Of a stretch of DNA of 64,000 nt, positions 27,905 through 36,345 are shown one piece after another (the first letter of the stretch is position 1; each line of letters starts with the position of its first letter). Below the pieces are notes generated by a model. That model did not search any database and had not been told where the DNA came from. It saw nothing but the letters and a program-made list of their open reading frames with translations. The position numbers and the translations under genes are program-made. Where the stretch lies: the NCBI GenBank assembly GCA_021776195.1, contig JAJFGK010000125.1, positions 1-64,000 of the forward strand, written 5' to 3'. This stretch comes from Kiloniellaceae bacterium (GTDB lineage: Bacteria; Pseudomonadota; Alphaproteobacteria; Kiloniellales; Kiloniellaceae).

Positions 27905-29047
27905 CTAAGCTGCTTCCCCGCCCCATAGCCGTTGCGGGGCGAGGTCCGCTTCGGTCACCCCGAGGGCGGCGATGTCGGCGGGCAGGCTCTCGCCCCGGGC
28001 CAGGGCCGCGCTGGCCCGGCCCATGCCGTTCGAGGTTTCGATGCCGTAGCCGCCCTGGCCGACGCACCAGAAAAAGCCCTCGAGGCCCGGGGTGTAGCCG
28101 GCCACCGGCACCTTGTCGGCGACAAAACTGCGCAGGCCGGCCCAACTGCGCTGCAGCCGCTCGATCTTCATCGTCGTGGCCCTTTCGAGGCGGTCGACGG
28201 CGATGGCGATGTCGATTTCCTCGGGCTGGACGTCCTGGGGCGGCACCGGGGTTTCGTCGCCCGGCGAACCGAGCACCGTGCCGGCATCGATTTTGAAGAT
28301 GAACTCCTCGTCGGTGTCGATCACCACCGGCCAACCATCCGCCAGAGCGACATTGGGCGGCACGAAGGCGATGACCGTGCGGCGCTTGGGCTGCAGGCCG
28401 ACGGCGCGGACCCCCGCGCGGGCCGCGATCACGTCGGCCCAGGCGCCGGCCGCGTTGATCACGCTCGGCGCGGCGAAGACACCCTGCTTGGTGGTGACCT
28501 GCCACTTGCCCTTTTTGTGCTCGAGGTGGCTTGCCTCGGCGTCGCAGACGATCTCGCCGCCGTTGGCCTTCATACCGCGGATGAAGCCCTGGTGGATGGC
28601 GTTCACGTCGAGAGACATGGCGTTGGGGTCGAGAAAGGCGGCGCCGAGATAGTCCTGGCGCAGCACCGGCAGTTGGGCGACCGCCTGCTCGGCCGTGATC
28701 ATGGCGATGTTGGGCGAGAGTTCCTGGACCGCCGCCAGGGCCCGGCCCAGGGAGTCCAGCTGATCGTCCCGGGCGACGAAGAAGAGCCCTTGCGGCCGGC
28801 AGAGCGCGGCCTCGCTGAAGCCTGCCGGCGGGTTGGTGAAGAAATCGTGGCCGGCCTTGGCCAGGGCGCGGATGGTGCGCGGCCCGTAGGCCTCGGTATA
28901 GACCGCGACCGAGCGCCCAGTGGTGTGGTAGCCCGGTTGCGATTCCATCTCCAGAAGGATCACCGAGCGATCTCGCGACAGCCAATAGCCGCAGGAGGCC
29001 CCGGCGATGCCGGCGCCGATGATGAGAAAATCGCATTCGCGCACCAT
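27905..29047 (-). CDS. FAD-dependent oxidoreductase, D-amino acid oxidase/DadA superfamily
   Basis: 380 residues. The N-terminal dinucleotide loop is CDFLIIGAGIAGASCGYWLS, followed by Glu33-region LLEMESQPGYHTTGRS, which binds the FAD ribose and AMP. The C-terminal FAD signature GFFWCVGQGGYGIETSNGMG is complete. The closest described type by feel is D-arginine dehydrogenase-like (glycine/D-amino-acid oxidase group), but the substrate is a guess. No membrane anchor is seen. ATG at 29047. The downstream LysE gene may belong to the same unit. Confidence 0.9.
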   Translation of the reverse strand: MVRECDFLIIGAGIAGASCGYWLSRDRSVILLEMESQPGYHTTGRSVAVYTEAYGPRTIRALAKAGHDFFTNPPAGFSEAALCRPQGLFFVARDDQLDSLGRALAAVQELSPNIAMITAEQAVAQLPVLRQDYLGAAFLDPNAMSLDVNAIHQGFIRGMKANGGEIVCDAEASHLEHKKGKWQVTTKQGVFAAPSVINAAGAWADVIAARAGVRAVGLQPKRRTVIAFVPPNVALADGWPVVIDTDEEFIFKIDAGTVLGSPGDETPVPPQDVQPEEIDIAIAVDRLERATTMKIERLQRSWAGLRSFVADKVPVAGYTPGLEGFFWCVGQGGYGIETSNGMGRASAALARGESLPADIAALGVTEADLAPQRLWGGEAA

Positions 29048-29223
29048 TGGTCTGGTCTCCGGTCCCTGCTCGATGATCGAGCGATCATTCCTGCCTTGAA
29101 GCGCCGCCGCAATGGCCTTGTCGCCAGGGCCCGGGAGCTGATCGCGCGGCTTTGGACAAGGCGGCGCGGGCCTGATAGAGATCGGGGCAACAGACGGCAG
29201 GCTGACTCTTGGAGGACATCCCG

Positions 29224-29430
29224 ATGGATGAGGTAAAGATCGACCCCGCGGCCATGGGGCGCCTGGCGAAGGCCTTGGCCTTCATTTGCGGCGCGGACGA
29301 TCCGACGACGCTGGCCCTCAAGGCGGCGGCCGAGAGCGGATCCGAACGAGACATCGCCAAGGCCCGCAAGCTGTTTCTCAAGCTGAAGCCGGGCGACCGC
29401 CGGGCCGCCTTGACGATGCTCGCCGATTGA
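29224..29430 (+). CDS. Small conserved-looking hypothetical protein (68 aa)
   Basis: 68 residues from ATG 29224, which has GGAGG at 8 nt. The protein is helical and Ala/Lys-rich (LAKALAFICGADDPTTLALK, then KARKLFLKLKPGDRRAAL) with no signal or membrane segment. I do not recognise a family. The strong ribosome site and normal codon choice argue that it is translated. It is followed by a 16-bp tandem duplication and a GNAT gene. Confidence 0.6.
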   Translation: MDEVKIDPAAMGRLAKALAFICGADDPTTLALKAAAESGSERDIAKARKLFLKLKPGDRRAALTMLAD

Positions 29431-29444
29431 CCGGAATCTCACCG

Positions 29445-29476
29445 GCCAGAGTTGGGCGCGGCCGGAGTTGGGCGCG
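29445..29476 (+). repeat. 16-bp tandem duplication upstream of a GNAT gene
   Basis: GCCAGAGTTGGGCGCG (29445-29460) is repeated as GCCGGAGTTGGGCGCG (29461-29476), with 15 of 16 bases identical. It lies in the 65-bp gap between a small gene and the GNAT start, just before the GNAT ribosome site GGAGGGGG. Confidence 0.85.
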
Positions 29477-29495
29477 GGCAGGGAGGGGGCTGAAG

Positions 29496-29933
29496 ATGGG
29501 CGGCTGGACCCTACGCAGGGCGGATCAACAGGATGCGGAGGACCTGGCGGCTTGTTTCGATGCAGCCTACGCAGGCTATGTCGCGCGGATTGCCGACCTG
29601 CCGCCGGTCTCGGCCGACTGTGCCGGGGAAATCGCCCGGTTCCAGGTATGGGTCGCGGAGCTGGCCGACAGTGTTGTTGGCGGCCTCGTTCTCGTTCCCG
29701 AGGCGGACTTCTTGCGGCTCGCCAACGTCGCCGTCCATCCCGACCATGCGGGCGCGGGACTGGGCCGGGCCTTCATGACGCTCGCGGAAGCCGAGGCGCT
29801 GGCGCAGGGCTATGGCGAGTTGCGCCTGACCACGCATGTGGACATGCCGGCGAACGTGCGGCTCTACCAGCACCTTGGATGGGCGCAGACCGGCCGGCAG
29901 GGGAGCAAAATCGCGATGGCAAAGCGGATTTGA
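29496..29933 (+). CDS. GNAT family N-acetyltransferase
   Basis: 145 residues. The acetyl-CoA binding motif A is NVAVHPDHAGAGLGRAFMTL (about 80-99), preceded by the beta-4 strand VVGGLVLVPEADFLRL and followed by ELRLTTHVDMPANVRLYQHL, which carries the usual Asn and Tyr (N..LY) of motif B. The substrate is unknown. ATG 29496 follows GGAGGGGGCTGAAG. It may form a unit with the 68-aa gene before it. Confidence 0.9.
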   Translation: MGGWTLRRADQQDAEDLAACFDAAYAGYVARIADLPPVSADCAGEIARFQVWVAELADSVVGGLVLVPEADFLRLANVAVHPDHAGAGLGRAFMTLAEAEALAQGYGELRLTTHVDMPANVRLYQHLGWAQTGRQGSKIAMAKRI

Positions 29934-30018
29934 CACCAGGGCAGCGGCTGAATTGAACTTGGCGGAGGATTCCCCAGCCACGCGGCGCATCCGATGTCTC
30001 GACCAAGGAGAAAGGATC

Positions 30019-31107
30019 TTGGGACCTCGAATCTATCTGCCCTTCGACCTCTTCGCGATGCGGGTCGCGGTGCCTGTGTCGAGCTTTGTCCGCGATGGTC
30101 AATTCGGCTGGAGCTGCGGGCAGTGCCCCATCGGCCGCGAGGGAGAGGTTCTGTTTTCCGGCGATCTCCTGGCCCAGAGCGCATTTGTCTGCGAGATGAT
30201 CGAGGGGGTCCTGCCGCGCGCCGACTTCGATAGCCGGTCGATCGGCAAGCTGAACGTCTATTATGTCGAGAGCCGGCCCGGCGAGGGCGACCGCGCGATT
30301 GAGCAGATTGCCCGTTACTTTCCGCACGGCCCGGTGATCGTGCCCATTCCCGTGCCGCATTTCTACTACGAGGGCATGCTGCTCGAGGTCGATGTCTTCA
30401 CAGGACCGCGGGTGTCGCAGCGCACGACGCCCGCGCTTCGGGACATCAGCCTCCAGGTTGTCGAGGGCGGCGATACCGTCTGGGCCTCGGTCGACGCACC
30501 CCTCCCGAGCGGAGTCGCGTTGGCCGGTCGCCTGGCGGCGGTGGCCTCGGCACTCGAAAAGCAGGGTTTGTTCCCCGGCCAACTGTTGTCCGACCACTGG
30601 TTTCTTTCCGACTGCGACCAGGAGCCCGGCGCGGTGGACGACGCTCTGTCCGAATGCGATTTGATCAGCAGTCCCGGCGCTCTGGTTCGCCTGGGGCCGC
30701 GGCCTTCGGCTTCGCTTGTCGGCGAACTCACCTTCAGCCGCGATGCCGTCCAGTCGGCTGTTGAAAGGGACGAAGCCGGTACGCTCGCGCTGTGCAAGCG
30801 ACGGGGCGGCCCGTCCCTGTGGATCAGCGGCGTTCAGGCCGAACCGCAAGGCGACCTTGTCGATCAGACCGGCGCGATCATGGCGGGTATCGAACGGTCG
30901 CTGGCGTCGGAGGGCATGTCTTTCGGCAAGGTGGTGAAGCTGACCGCGCACTATGTCGGCGGTGCCTCGGCGGAGGAGTTGCATGGCAACATGGCCGTCA
31001 GGCACGGCTACTACGCAAACCCGGGACCGGCCTCCACCGGCCTGCCGGTCAAGGCCCTGCAGAACCCTCACGGCAAAATCGCGATCGATGTCCTGGCCCG
31101 GGCCTGA
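30019..31107 (+). CDS. Protein with three tandem RidA/YjgF-like domains
   Basis: 362 residues. The C-terminal third (about 255-362) is a clear RidA-like unit (LWISGVQAEPQGDLVDQTG, then GIERSLASEGMSFGKVVKL and a closing GKIAIDVLARA). The first third (about 20-128) repeats the plan with GQCPIGREGEVLFSGDLLAQ, KLNVYYVESRPG and PIPVPHFYYEGMLLEVDVF, and the middle (about 145-245) does so more loosely (WASVDAPLPSGVALAGRLAA, DHWFLSDC, SLVGELTFSRD). RidA normally works as a trimer, so this may be a one-chain trimer. The catalytic Arg position of RidA is Val in domain 1 and not conserved in domain 3, so deaminase activity is doubtful. The start is taken as TTG 30019, because AAGGAG lies 8 nt before it; ATG 30058 is the alternative. 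Confidence 0.75.
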   Translation: MGPRIYLPFDLFAMRVAVPVSSFVRDGQFGWSCGQCPIGREGEVLFSGDLLAQSAFVCEMIEGVLPRADFDSRSIGKLNVYYVESRPGEGDRAIEQIARYFPHGPVIVPIPVPHFYYEGMLLEVDVFTGPRVSQRTTPALRDISLQVVEGGDTVWASVDAPLPSGVALAGRLAAVASALEKQGLFPGQLLSDHWFLSDCDQEPGAVDDALSECDLISSPGALVRLGPRPSASLVGELTFSRDAVQSAVERDEAGTLALCKRRGGPSLWISGVQAEPQGDLVDQTGAIMAGIERSLASEGMSFGKVVKLTAHYVGGASAEELHGNMAVRHGYYANPGPASTGLPVKALQNPHGKIAIDVLARA

Positions 31108-31155
31108 CCGGGGGTCGGCAGCGGGCGAATGCCAGCCTAACGACACATACTCCAG

Positions 31156-31854
31156 TCAATCGTCACCTCGATCGGGGGCGTCCTCCACCATCCGGTAGCC
31201 GACCCCCCGGACCGTTTGGATCTCGGCGCCGCAGGCCCCCAGCTTCTTGCGCAGGCGGCCGATATAGACGTCCACCACATTGGTCATGGGATCGTCATTG
31301 ACACTCCAGACCGTGGAGATAATCCGCTCTCGCGAGAGGACCTTGGCGGGGTTCGCTATCAACAGCCGCAGCATCTCGCGCTCTTTCGATGTGAGGTCGA
31401 GGCCTCTACCATCGACCTCCACCAACAAGGCCTGCTTGTCGAAACGAATCAGACCAAACTTGATGACCGGATCGTCGAGGGTTGCGGCATAGGCGTTCTG
31501 GCGGCGATGCAGCGCCTTGAGCCGCGCGACCAGCTCGCTGAAATCGAACGGTTTGGCCAGATAGTCGTCCGCCCCCAGCTCCAGCCCCTTCACGCGTTCA
31601 TCCGTCGTCTCGAGCGCCGTCAGCATGAGGACCGGCGTGTGGTTTTTCCGTGCCCGCATCTTGCGGCAGACATCCTGACCGCTGATGCCGGGCAGCATGA
31701 GGTCGAGCGCCACCACATCGAAGCTTTCCGTGGCCAGCATCTCCAGGGCCTGCTCCCCATCGGGAACATGGGTCACCGTCCAGCCTTCGCCCTTCAGGCC
31801 CCGAACGATGAAGGCGGCGATGCGGCTTTCGTCTTCGACCAGCAAGATGTTCAT
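31156..31854 (-). CDS. OmpR-family response regulator
   Basis: 232 residues. Receiver: VEDES (Asp8), phospho-acceptor Asp51 in VVALDLMLPG, Lys101 in DDYLAKPFDFSEL. The winged-helix domain (about 130-225) shows LDLTSKEREMLRLLIANPAKV and the recognition/wing segment VDVYIGRLRKKLGA ... VRGVGYRMVE. It overlaps its kinase by ATGA. It is the last gene of a four-gene operon whose upstream region has an 11-bp-period ATGAAA direct repeat, the geometry expected for an OmpR-type dimer, so autoregulation of the operon is likely (inference). Confidence 0.95.
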   Translation of the reverse strand: MNILLVEDESRIAAFIVRGLKGEGWTVTHVPDGEQALEMLATESFDVVALDLMLPGISGQDVCRKMRARKNHTPVLMLTALETTDERVKGLELGADDYLAKPFDFSELVARLKALHRRQNAYAATLDDPVIKFGLIRFDKQALLVEVDGRGLDLTSKEREMLRLLIANPAKVLSRERIISTVWSVNDDPMTNVVDVYIGRLRKKLGACGAEIQTVRGVGYRMVEDAPDRGDD

Positions 31855-33407
31855 GAGACGGCCGAAAGCCGGCTGCGCGTGGGGAGCATGATGACGGCGG
31901 ACAGGCCGCCGCCCTCCCGGTCCTCCAGCAGGATCTTGCCGCCATGGGACTCGATGATCGATTTGGCGACCGGCAGTCCCAGGCCGGCGCCTTCTCCATA
32001 GCGTTCGGCCGCGTTTGATCCGCGAAAGAAGCGCTCGAAGGCGCTGTGCTTCTCGTCATCGTCGAGACCCGGGCCATTGTCTTCCACGGCGATCCGAAAC
32101 CCGTCTGGACTGGGGTCGATACGAACCTCGATAAGGTCGCCGCCATAATGGCGGGCGTTTTCCAGGAGGATGAGCAGGGCCTGGCAGATTCGCCCCCGGT
32201 CGCATCTTAGCCGCGCCTCGTCCAGGGTGGTTACGATCATCGCTTTCCTGCTGCCGCTGCCGACCAGGGACTGAAGCATTTCCATCAGGTCTTCTTCCGT
32301 GATTTTCAGCCGGGTCTCGCCCGCCTCGTGACGCGCGACGAACAGCAGATCGTCGACCAGACGCGAGGTGTGCGTGGCGGCCTCGCGCACGATCGAGAGG
32401 GCCTCACGATATTCTTCGGGTTCACGCGAGCCGCGCAACGCGATATCGGCCTCTCCGCGGATGACGGTGAGGGGGGTGCGCAGTTCGTGACTGACATCGG
32501 CCATCAGCCGCTTGCGGTTGGCCTCCGCCTTGCGGACCTGATCCAGCAGAATCTCGAGACGCTGAGTGCGATCGGTGACCTTTTGCTCGAGCTCTTCGTT
32601 CGAGCGGCGCAGGGCCTGTTCGCGGGTACCGACCCTGTCGGCCAGATCGTTCAGCGTGTGGGCAAGACCGGTCAGCTCGTCCTTGCCATCGATCCCGACG
32701 CGATGCGCAAGATCTCCCGATGACAACCGTACGGCGCTGTCGCTCAAGGCCTTGAGTCGGATCTGGACGCTGCGCTTCAGCAAAAGGTAGCTGGTCAGGC
32801 CGCCGATCAGGGCGAGAACCGCGAAGAGCGCCGAAAGGCGGCGATAAAGGGTCAACTGGGCCTCCGCTTCGGCCCTGGTTTCGGCGACTTCTTCGGCTTC
32901 CTCCGCCAGGGCCGCCTCGATGCGCTTGCGGAAGTCGCGATCGATATCGCCATCTAGGATCTTCGACAAGCGACCCCAGTTGGCTGCCAGGTCGCTCCTT
33001 TCATCGCCGCGGGTGATGGATGACAGTTCATTGACGAGCTGTTCGATCTGCAGCTCGAGCGCCGAGAGCGCGGCAAGCTCCTCAATCTCCTCGTCGCCGA
33101 CGAGATCGATCTCCTGACCGACGAGGTCGCGAATGTTCGCGATGTCGCCCCTGATCGCTTTGATCAACTCGGCTTTGGCCTTGCCCTTGTCCTTGCGGCC
33201 GACAATCAGGACGTCGCCATACTGCTTGAAAAGCTGATAGGTGTGATTAGAGAGCTGAAGATTCGCCGCGTAGACCTGGTTCGCCAGACTGAGGCGCTTC
33301 AGGTTGAAGTCGGCCTGAAAGGCGCTCATGACCGAGAGCAGGGACCCGCCCAGGGCGAGGGCCAGCATCAGGCCGAAGAAGAGGCTCAGCTTCGAGACAA
33401 GTTTCAT
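31851..33407 (-). CDS. Sensor histidine kinase
   Basis: 518 residues. TM1 (about 7-29) and TM2 (about 190-211) enclose a roughly 160-residue periplasmic, mostly helical sensor with many charged residues and no family I recognise. HAMP (212-263) and a coiled coil lead to HisKA with His307 in DVSHELRTPLTVIRGE. The ATPase domain has the N box LLILLENARHYGG, the G1 box VEDNGPGLDDDE and the G2 box RYGEGAGLGLPVAKSIIESH. It lies 15 bp after the ABC transporter gene and overlaps the regulator gene, so all are co-transcribed. The sensed signal is unknown but may be linked to the transporter. Confidence 0.94.
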   Translation of the reverse strand: MKLVSKLSLFFGLMLALALGGSLLSVMSAFQADFNLKRLSLANQVYAANLQLSNHTYQLFKQYGDVLIVGRKDKGKAKAELIKAIRGDIANIRDLVGQEIDLVGDEEIEELAALSALELQIEQLVNELSSITRGDERSDLAANWGRLSKILDGDIDRDFRKRIEAALAEEAEEVAETRAEAEAQLTLYRRLSALFAVLALIGGLTSYLLLKRSVQIRLKALSDSAVRLSSGDLAHRVGIDGKDELTGLAHTLNDLADRVGTREQALRRSNEELEQKVTDRTQRLEILLDQVRKAEANRKRLMADVSHELRTPLTVIRGEADIALRGSREPEEYREALSIVREAATHTSRLVDDLLFVARHEAGETRLKITEEDLMEMLQSLVGSGSRKAMIVTTLDEARLRCDRGRICQALLILLENARHYGGDLIEVRIDPSPDGFRIAVEDNGPGLDDDEKHSAFERFFRGSNAAERYGEGAGLGLPVAKSIIESHGGKILLEDREGGGLSAVIMLPTRSRLSAVS

Positions 33408-33422
33408 GTCGGCGCGTTCTCC

Positions 33423-35069
33423 TCAGGCCGCGAGGCCGGAATGGACGAAGTCACGCACCGGGCCCGACGCCGACAGCGCGGCTTCGAGAGTGCCGACGGC
33501 CTGGACTTCGCCATCGGCCAAAAACCAAATCTCGTCGGCAGCGCGGGCCAGGGCAAGGTCATGAGTTACGAACACCGTTGTCGCGGAGCCCTCTTTTATC
33601 AGGTCGGAAACGAGCCGTCTCCCCTGGGGATCCAACGCCTCTTCGGGCTCGTCGAGCAACAGGACACGGGCCTGGCTCAAGGACGCACGCACCAGGTGCA
33701 AGCGCCGTTTCTCGCCTGCCGACAGATTGCGTCCGGCCTCGGCCACCTGGCCCTCCAGCCCGCCCAGCCTGTCCAGCAGTGGGGCCAGCCCGAATTTCTC
33801 CGCCCGGCGGACGATCTCCTCGTCCGCGGGACGGCGGGTCACGCCCATGGTGAACGCGCGGCGCAAACTGCCGCGCAGAATGGGCGAGTGCGGGCCGAGG
33901 TAGCAGACCTGGCGCGCTCTCAGGGGCTTGCCGTCCAGGGTTATACGGCCCGAGTCCGGCGCGTTCAGGCCGGCGATCAGCGACAGGAGGGCTGACTTTC
34001 CCGCGCCGTTCGGGCCGAGCAGGGCGACCGACCAGCCCGGTGGAATTTCACCCGAGATCTTGTTCAGGTGTGGGTCCGAAACGGCTTCCAGATGCAATCC
34101 CTTGGCCGCGTTATCGTTCTCCGAGGCGCTCGGCCGGACCAGTTCGGGCAAGTTCAAAAGGGACCGGCACTTGTCGCGGGCGACCTGCCAGGCCCGGTGT
34201 CGATCCCAGATCACCGCGAGTTGGGTCATCGGGACGGCGAGAATGCCGAGCAAGGCCAGGGCGGCGGCGGTTTCGGCCGCTCTGAGACCCAACTGAAATG
34301 CGAGCCCCAGAAAGAGGACGCCGGTCGCGGCAAGTGCGACCTCGGGAATGGCCTTCAGGCCCGAGGCGGCCATCGTACGTCTCATGGCGGCGCGGCGCAG
34401 GCGCAGGGCGGTCTTGTCGAGACGCCGGGCCTCGAGACCGATCCGCCGCTGAAGCCGGAGCTCGGAGGCGACCGTCACGCGCTCGCCCATATCCGCGGCT
34501 ATTCTGGCGCGCAGGCCGCGGAGCCGGCGATGGAGCGGGGCCAAATGCCTCTGCAGAACCGCCATCAGGGCGAAGGCTCCGCACAGGACGACCGCGCCAG
34601 CCAGCGCCAGGCTCGGATTGATCAGCCACAAGGCAAAAATGGCGCCGGGAAACACGAAGGCCGCGGACACGATGCGGGCAATGCCGAGGCTGACCCAACT
34701 CCGCACGGTCGAAAGGTCGCCGACAAAGCGCAAGGCCAGGGAGCCGGACCGGCGCATGGCGATATCCCGCGGGGAAAGCCGGGCAAGATGGGCGAACAGG
34801 CTCTGGCGCAGCTCGGCCGCATAGTGCTGGCCGATCCACTCCGCCACCGTGCGCTCCGCCAGCCGCAGGAGAGCGATGGCCAGACCGGCGGCCAGAATGA
34901 TCCCCAAGGCAGACACCGCCATGGTTCCCGAGCCATGGAGCGCGGCGAAGACCTCTCTTGTCGCGAGTGCCGCCGCGCCCGCCGCGATGGCCTGGGCGAT
35001 GCCCGAAAGGGCGACCAGCGCCATCGCGGGGGCGCGGCGCTGGTCCAGGATGCGTGGCAAATCGCTCAC
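33423..35069 (-). CDS. One-chain ABC exporter (CydC/lipid-A-exporter like) lacking the Q-loop glutamine
   Basis: 548 residues: an exporter-type membrane domain with about six helices (1-300) fused to an ATPase domain (about 325-540). Walker A is GPNGAGKS (352-359), the signature is LSAGE (449-453) rather than LSGGQ, Walker B is VLLLDEP with Glu474, and the H-loop is His503 in VTHD. The Q-loop position in VCYLGPHSPILRGS carries Pro393 instead of Gln, which is unusual. It probably works as a homodimer. GTG start at 35069 overlaps the stop of the P-loop gene (GTGA). The substrate is unknown; a thiol or peptide exporter of CydDC type is one guess. Confidence 0.88.
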   Translation of the reverse strand: MSDLPRILDQRRAPAMALVALSGIAQAIAAGAAALATREVFAALHGSGTMAVSALGIILAAGLAIALLRLAERTVAEWIGQHYAAELRQSLFAHLARLSPRDIAMRRSGSLALRFVGDLSTVRSWVSLGIARIVSAAFVFPGAIFALWLINPSLALAGAVVLCGAFALMAVLQRHLAPLHRRLRGLRARIAADMGERVTVASELRLQRRIGLEARRLDKTALRLRRAAMRRTMAASGLKAIPEVALAATGVLFLGLAFQLGLRAAETAAALALLGILAVPMTQLAVIWDRHRAWQVARDKCRSLLNLPELVRPSASENDNAAKGLHLEAVSDPHLNKISGEIPPGWSVALLGPNGAGKSALLSLIAGLNAPDSGRITLDGKPLRARQVCYLGPHSPILRGSLRRAFTMGVTRRPADEEIVRRAEKFGLAPLLDRLGGLEGQVAEAGRNLSAGEKRRLHLVRASLSQARVLLLDEPEEALDPQGRRLVSDLIKEGSATTVFVTHDLALARAADEIWFLADGEVQAVGTLEAALSASGPVRDFVHSGLAA

Positions 35070-36160
35070 GCCGCGATCTCTTTGCCGAGACCATTGTCAC
35101 GCAGCAGGTGCTGCATGGACGGCAAGAGCTGCGCGGGATCGATCAAGGCGCTTCGCGACAACAGGGTGGATCCAGTCGCTTTTTCCGCCTCGCGCACTGC
35201 GAGAGGCGAGCAGGTCACCATGCCGGAAACCGCAAAGGGTGTGAAACCGTGCCGCTTGAGGATGGCAACGCCGCCCACGGCGCCCAGCGCGTCGGGGGCC
35301 GCGAACATCACGGCGTCCAGGCGGTCCCGGATCTTGCTGTCTTTCAATATTTCCGCCGTTTCCCCTTGGAAGACGCCGTCGGCGAACTCGACCACCACGA
35401 CACTGGCGCCGCGCGAGGCTGCCGCGCCGACCAGCGATTCGAAACCCTGTTCGATCCGCTCCAGGGGCATGCGATAGGTCGTCCCCATGCCGGCGTCGGT
35501 AAAGTCGGTGACGGGAATGCCCGCATCGAGAAAGGCATTGAAATCGCCAAACGCGCCGGTGCCGGTCGCCTTCACGCCCTCGACCGCAAAGCCCGCTTTC
35601 TTGAGGCCATGGGCAAGGCTCACCGCGGCCGTGGTCTTGCCGGCATTCATCGAAGCCCCGAAAACGCCGATGACGGTCACATCATCGGGAATGGTGGCGC
35701 ACGAGATGCCATAGGAGGCGACGTTGAGGATGTCGCCCTGGGCGTTGGTCAAAAGACCGACCGGGCGAAGCTTGGTGGGAGCGGCCATCTTGTCGTGGGC
35801 GGCGGCCATGCGCCCGACGATGCCGCCGCCGGCGATCATGTCGCAGCTTTGGCCGTCGATCTGGGCGAAACCCTCGAATTGATCGGGCGCATAGCGATCG
35901 CCGCAGACCATGACCACGACATCGCCCCTGTAGCACTCGGAATAGCGGCCTTCCGCGAGCTGAATTTTCTTGTGCTGGCCGATGCTCGTAATCTCCGCCA
36001 GGATCAGGTCTCCGGCGACGGCGTTCTCGAAGTCGCGGGCGATGCCGGCGGCGTCGCCGCGGTAGACCCGCCGCGTCGCGAAGGCCCATTTGGCGGATGC
36101 GGGAACGGTCGCGGGAAGGACCGCGGGGGTCATCGTCTGGGTGTTTCGTTGCTGGTTCAT
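35066..36160 (-). CDS. P-loop NTPase with an N-terminal unassigned domain (MobB/dethiobiotin-synthetase/DUF1611-like)
   Basis: 364 residues. The N-terminal half (about 25-150) is beta-rich and unassigned (GDLILAEITSIGQHKKIQLA, then YRGDVVVMVCGDRYAPDQFE). The second half begins VTVIGVFGASMNAGKTTAAV, a P-loop GASMNAGKTT (168-177), followed by KKAGFAVEGVKATGTGAFGD and VVVVEFADGVFQGETAEIL, an order seen in the MobB/BioD/DUF1611 type of P-loop proteins that use ATP or GTP for ligation or cofactor handling. It is not an ABC ATPase. ATG 36160 follows GAGG at 9 nt. First gene of the operon, overlapping the exporter, so it may make or load what the exporter moves. Function unknown. Confidence 0.7.
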   Translation of the reverse strand: MNQQRNTQTMTPAVLPATVPASAKWAFATRRVYRGDAAGIARDFENAVAGDLILAEITSIGQHKKIQLAEGRYSECYRGDVVVMVCGDRYAPDQFEGFAQIDGQSCDMIAGGGIVGRMAAAHDKMAAPTKLRPVGLLTNAQGDILNVASYGISCATIPDDVTVIGVFGASMNAGKTTAAVSLAHGLKKAGFAVEGVKATGTGAFGDFNAFLDAGIPVTDFTDAGMGTTYRMPLERIEQGFESLVGAAASRGASVVVVEFADGVFQGETAEILKDSKIRDRLDAVMFAAPDALGAVGGVAILKRHGFTPFAVSGMVTCSPLAVREAEKATGSTLLSRSALIDPAQLLPSMQHLLRDNGLGKEIAA

Positions 36161-36256
36161 TTTGGGTGCCTCATTGGTTCGTTTTGTCATCACACCAATA
36201 TGGCGACAGTTTCCTGAAGTGCCCTGTCGGCGCGGTGAACGGGACCTCAAGGAATG

Positions 36257-36273
36257 ATGAAAATCTCATGAAA
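36257..36273 (-). promoter_or_regulatory. Candidate OmpR-type operator upstream of the P-loop/ABC/two-component operon
   Basis: ATGAAA at 36257-36262 and ATGAAA at 36268-36273 are 11 bp apart start to start (TTTCAT-N5-TTTCAT on the minus strand), the usual spacing of OmpR-family half-sites. They lie 97 bp before the operon start. The same stretch also forms an inverted repeat ATCTC/GAGAT (36263-36278). A half CtrA site TTAACCAAT lies at 36321. Confidence 0.4.
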
Positions 36274-36345
36274 GAGATGATCCGTCGTCGAGGCGAAGCA
36301 GATGGCCCCGAATCGGGACGTTAACCAATGAAGACGAGGGCGCCC

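Noticed and set aside
27841..28296. Plus-strand frame of 151 codons over the end of the FAD oxidoreductase gene
   Set aside because: Arg/Pro/Gly-rich composition and no ribosome site; it is a shadow.
31090..31125. Terminator between the RidA-like gene and the regulator gene
   Set aside because: GCCTGACC/GGTCGGC arms are imperfect and overlap the stop codon, so the case is weak.
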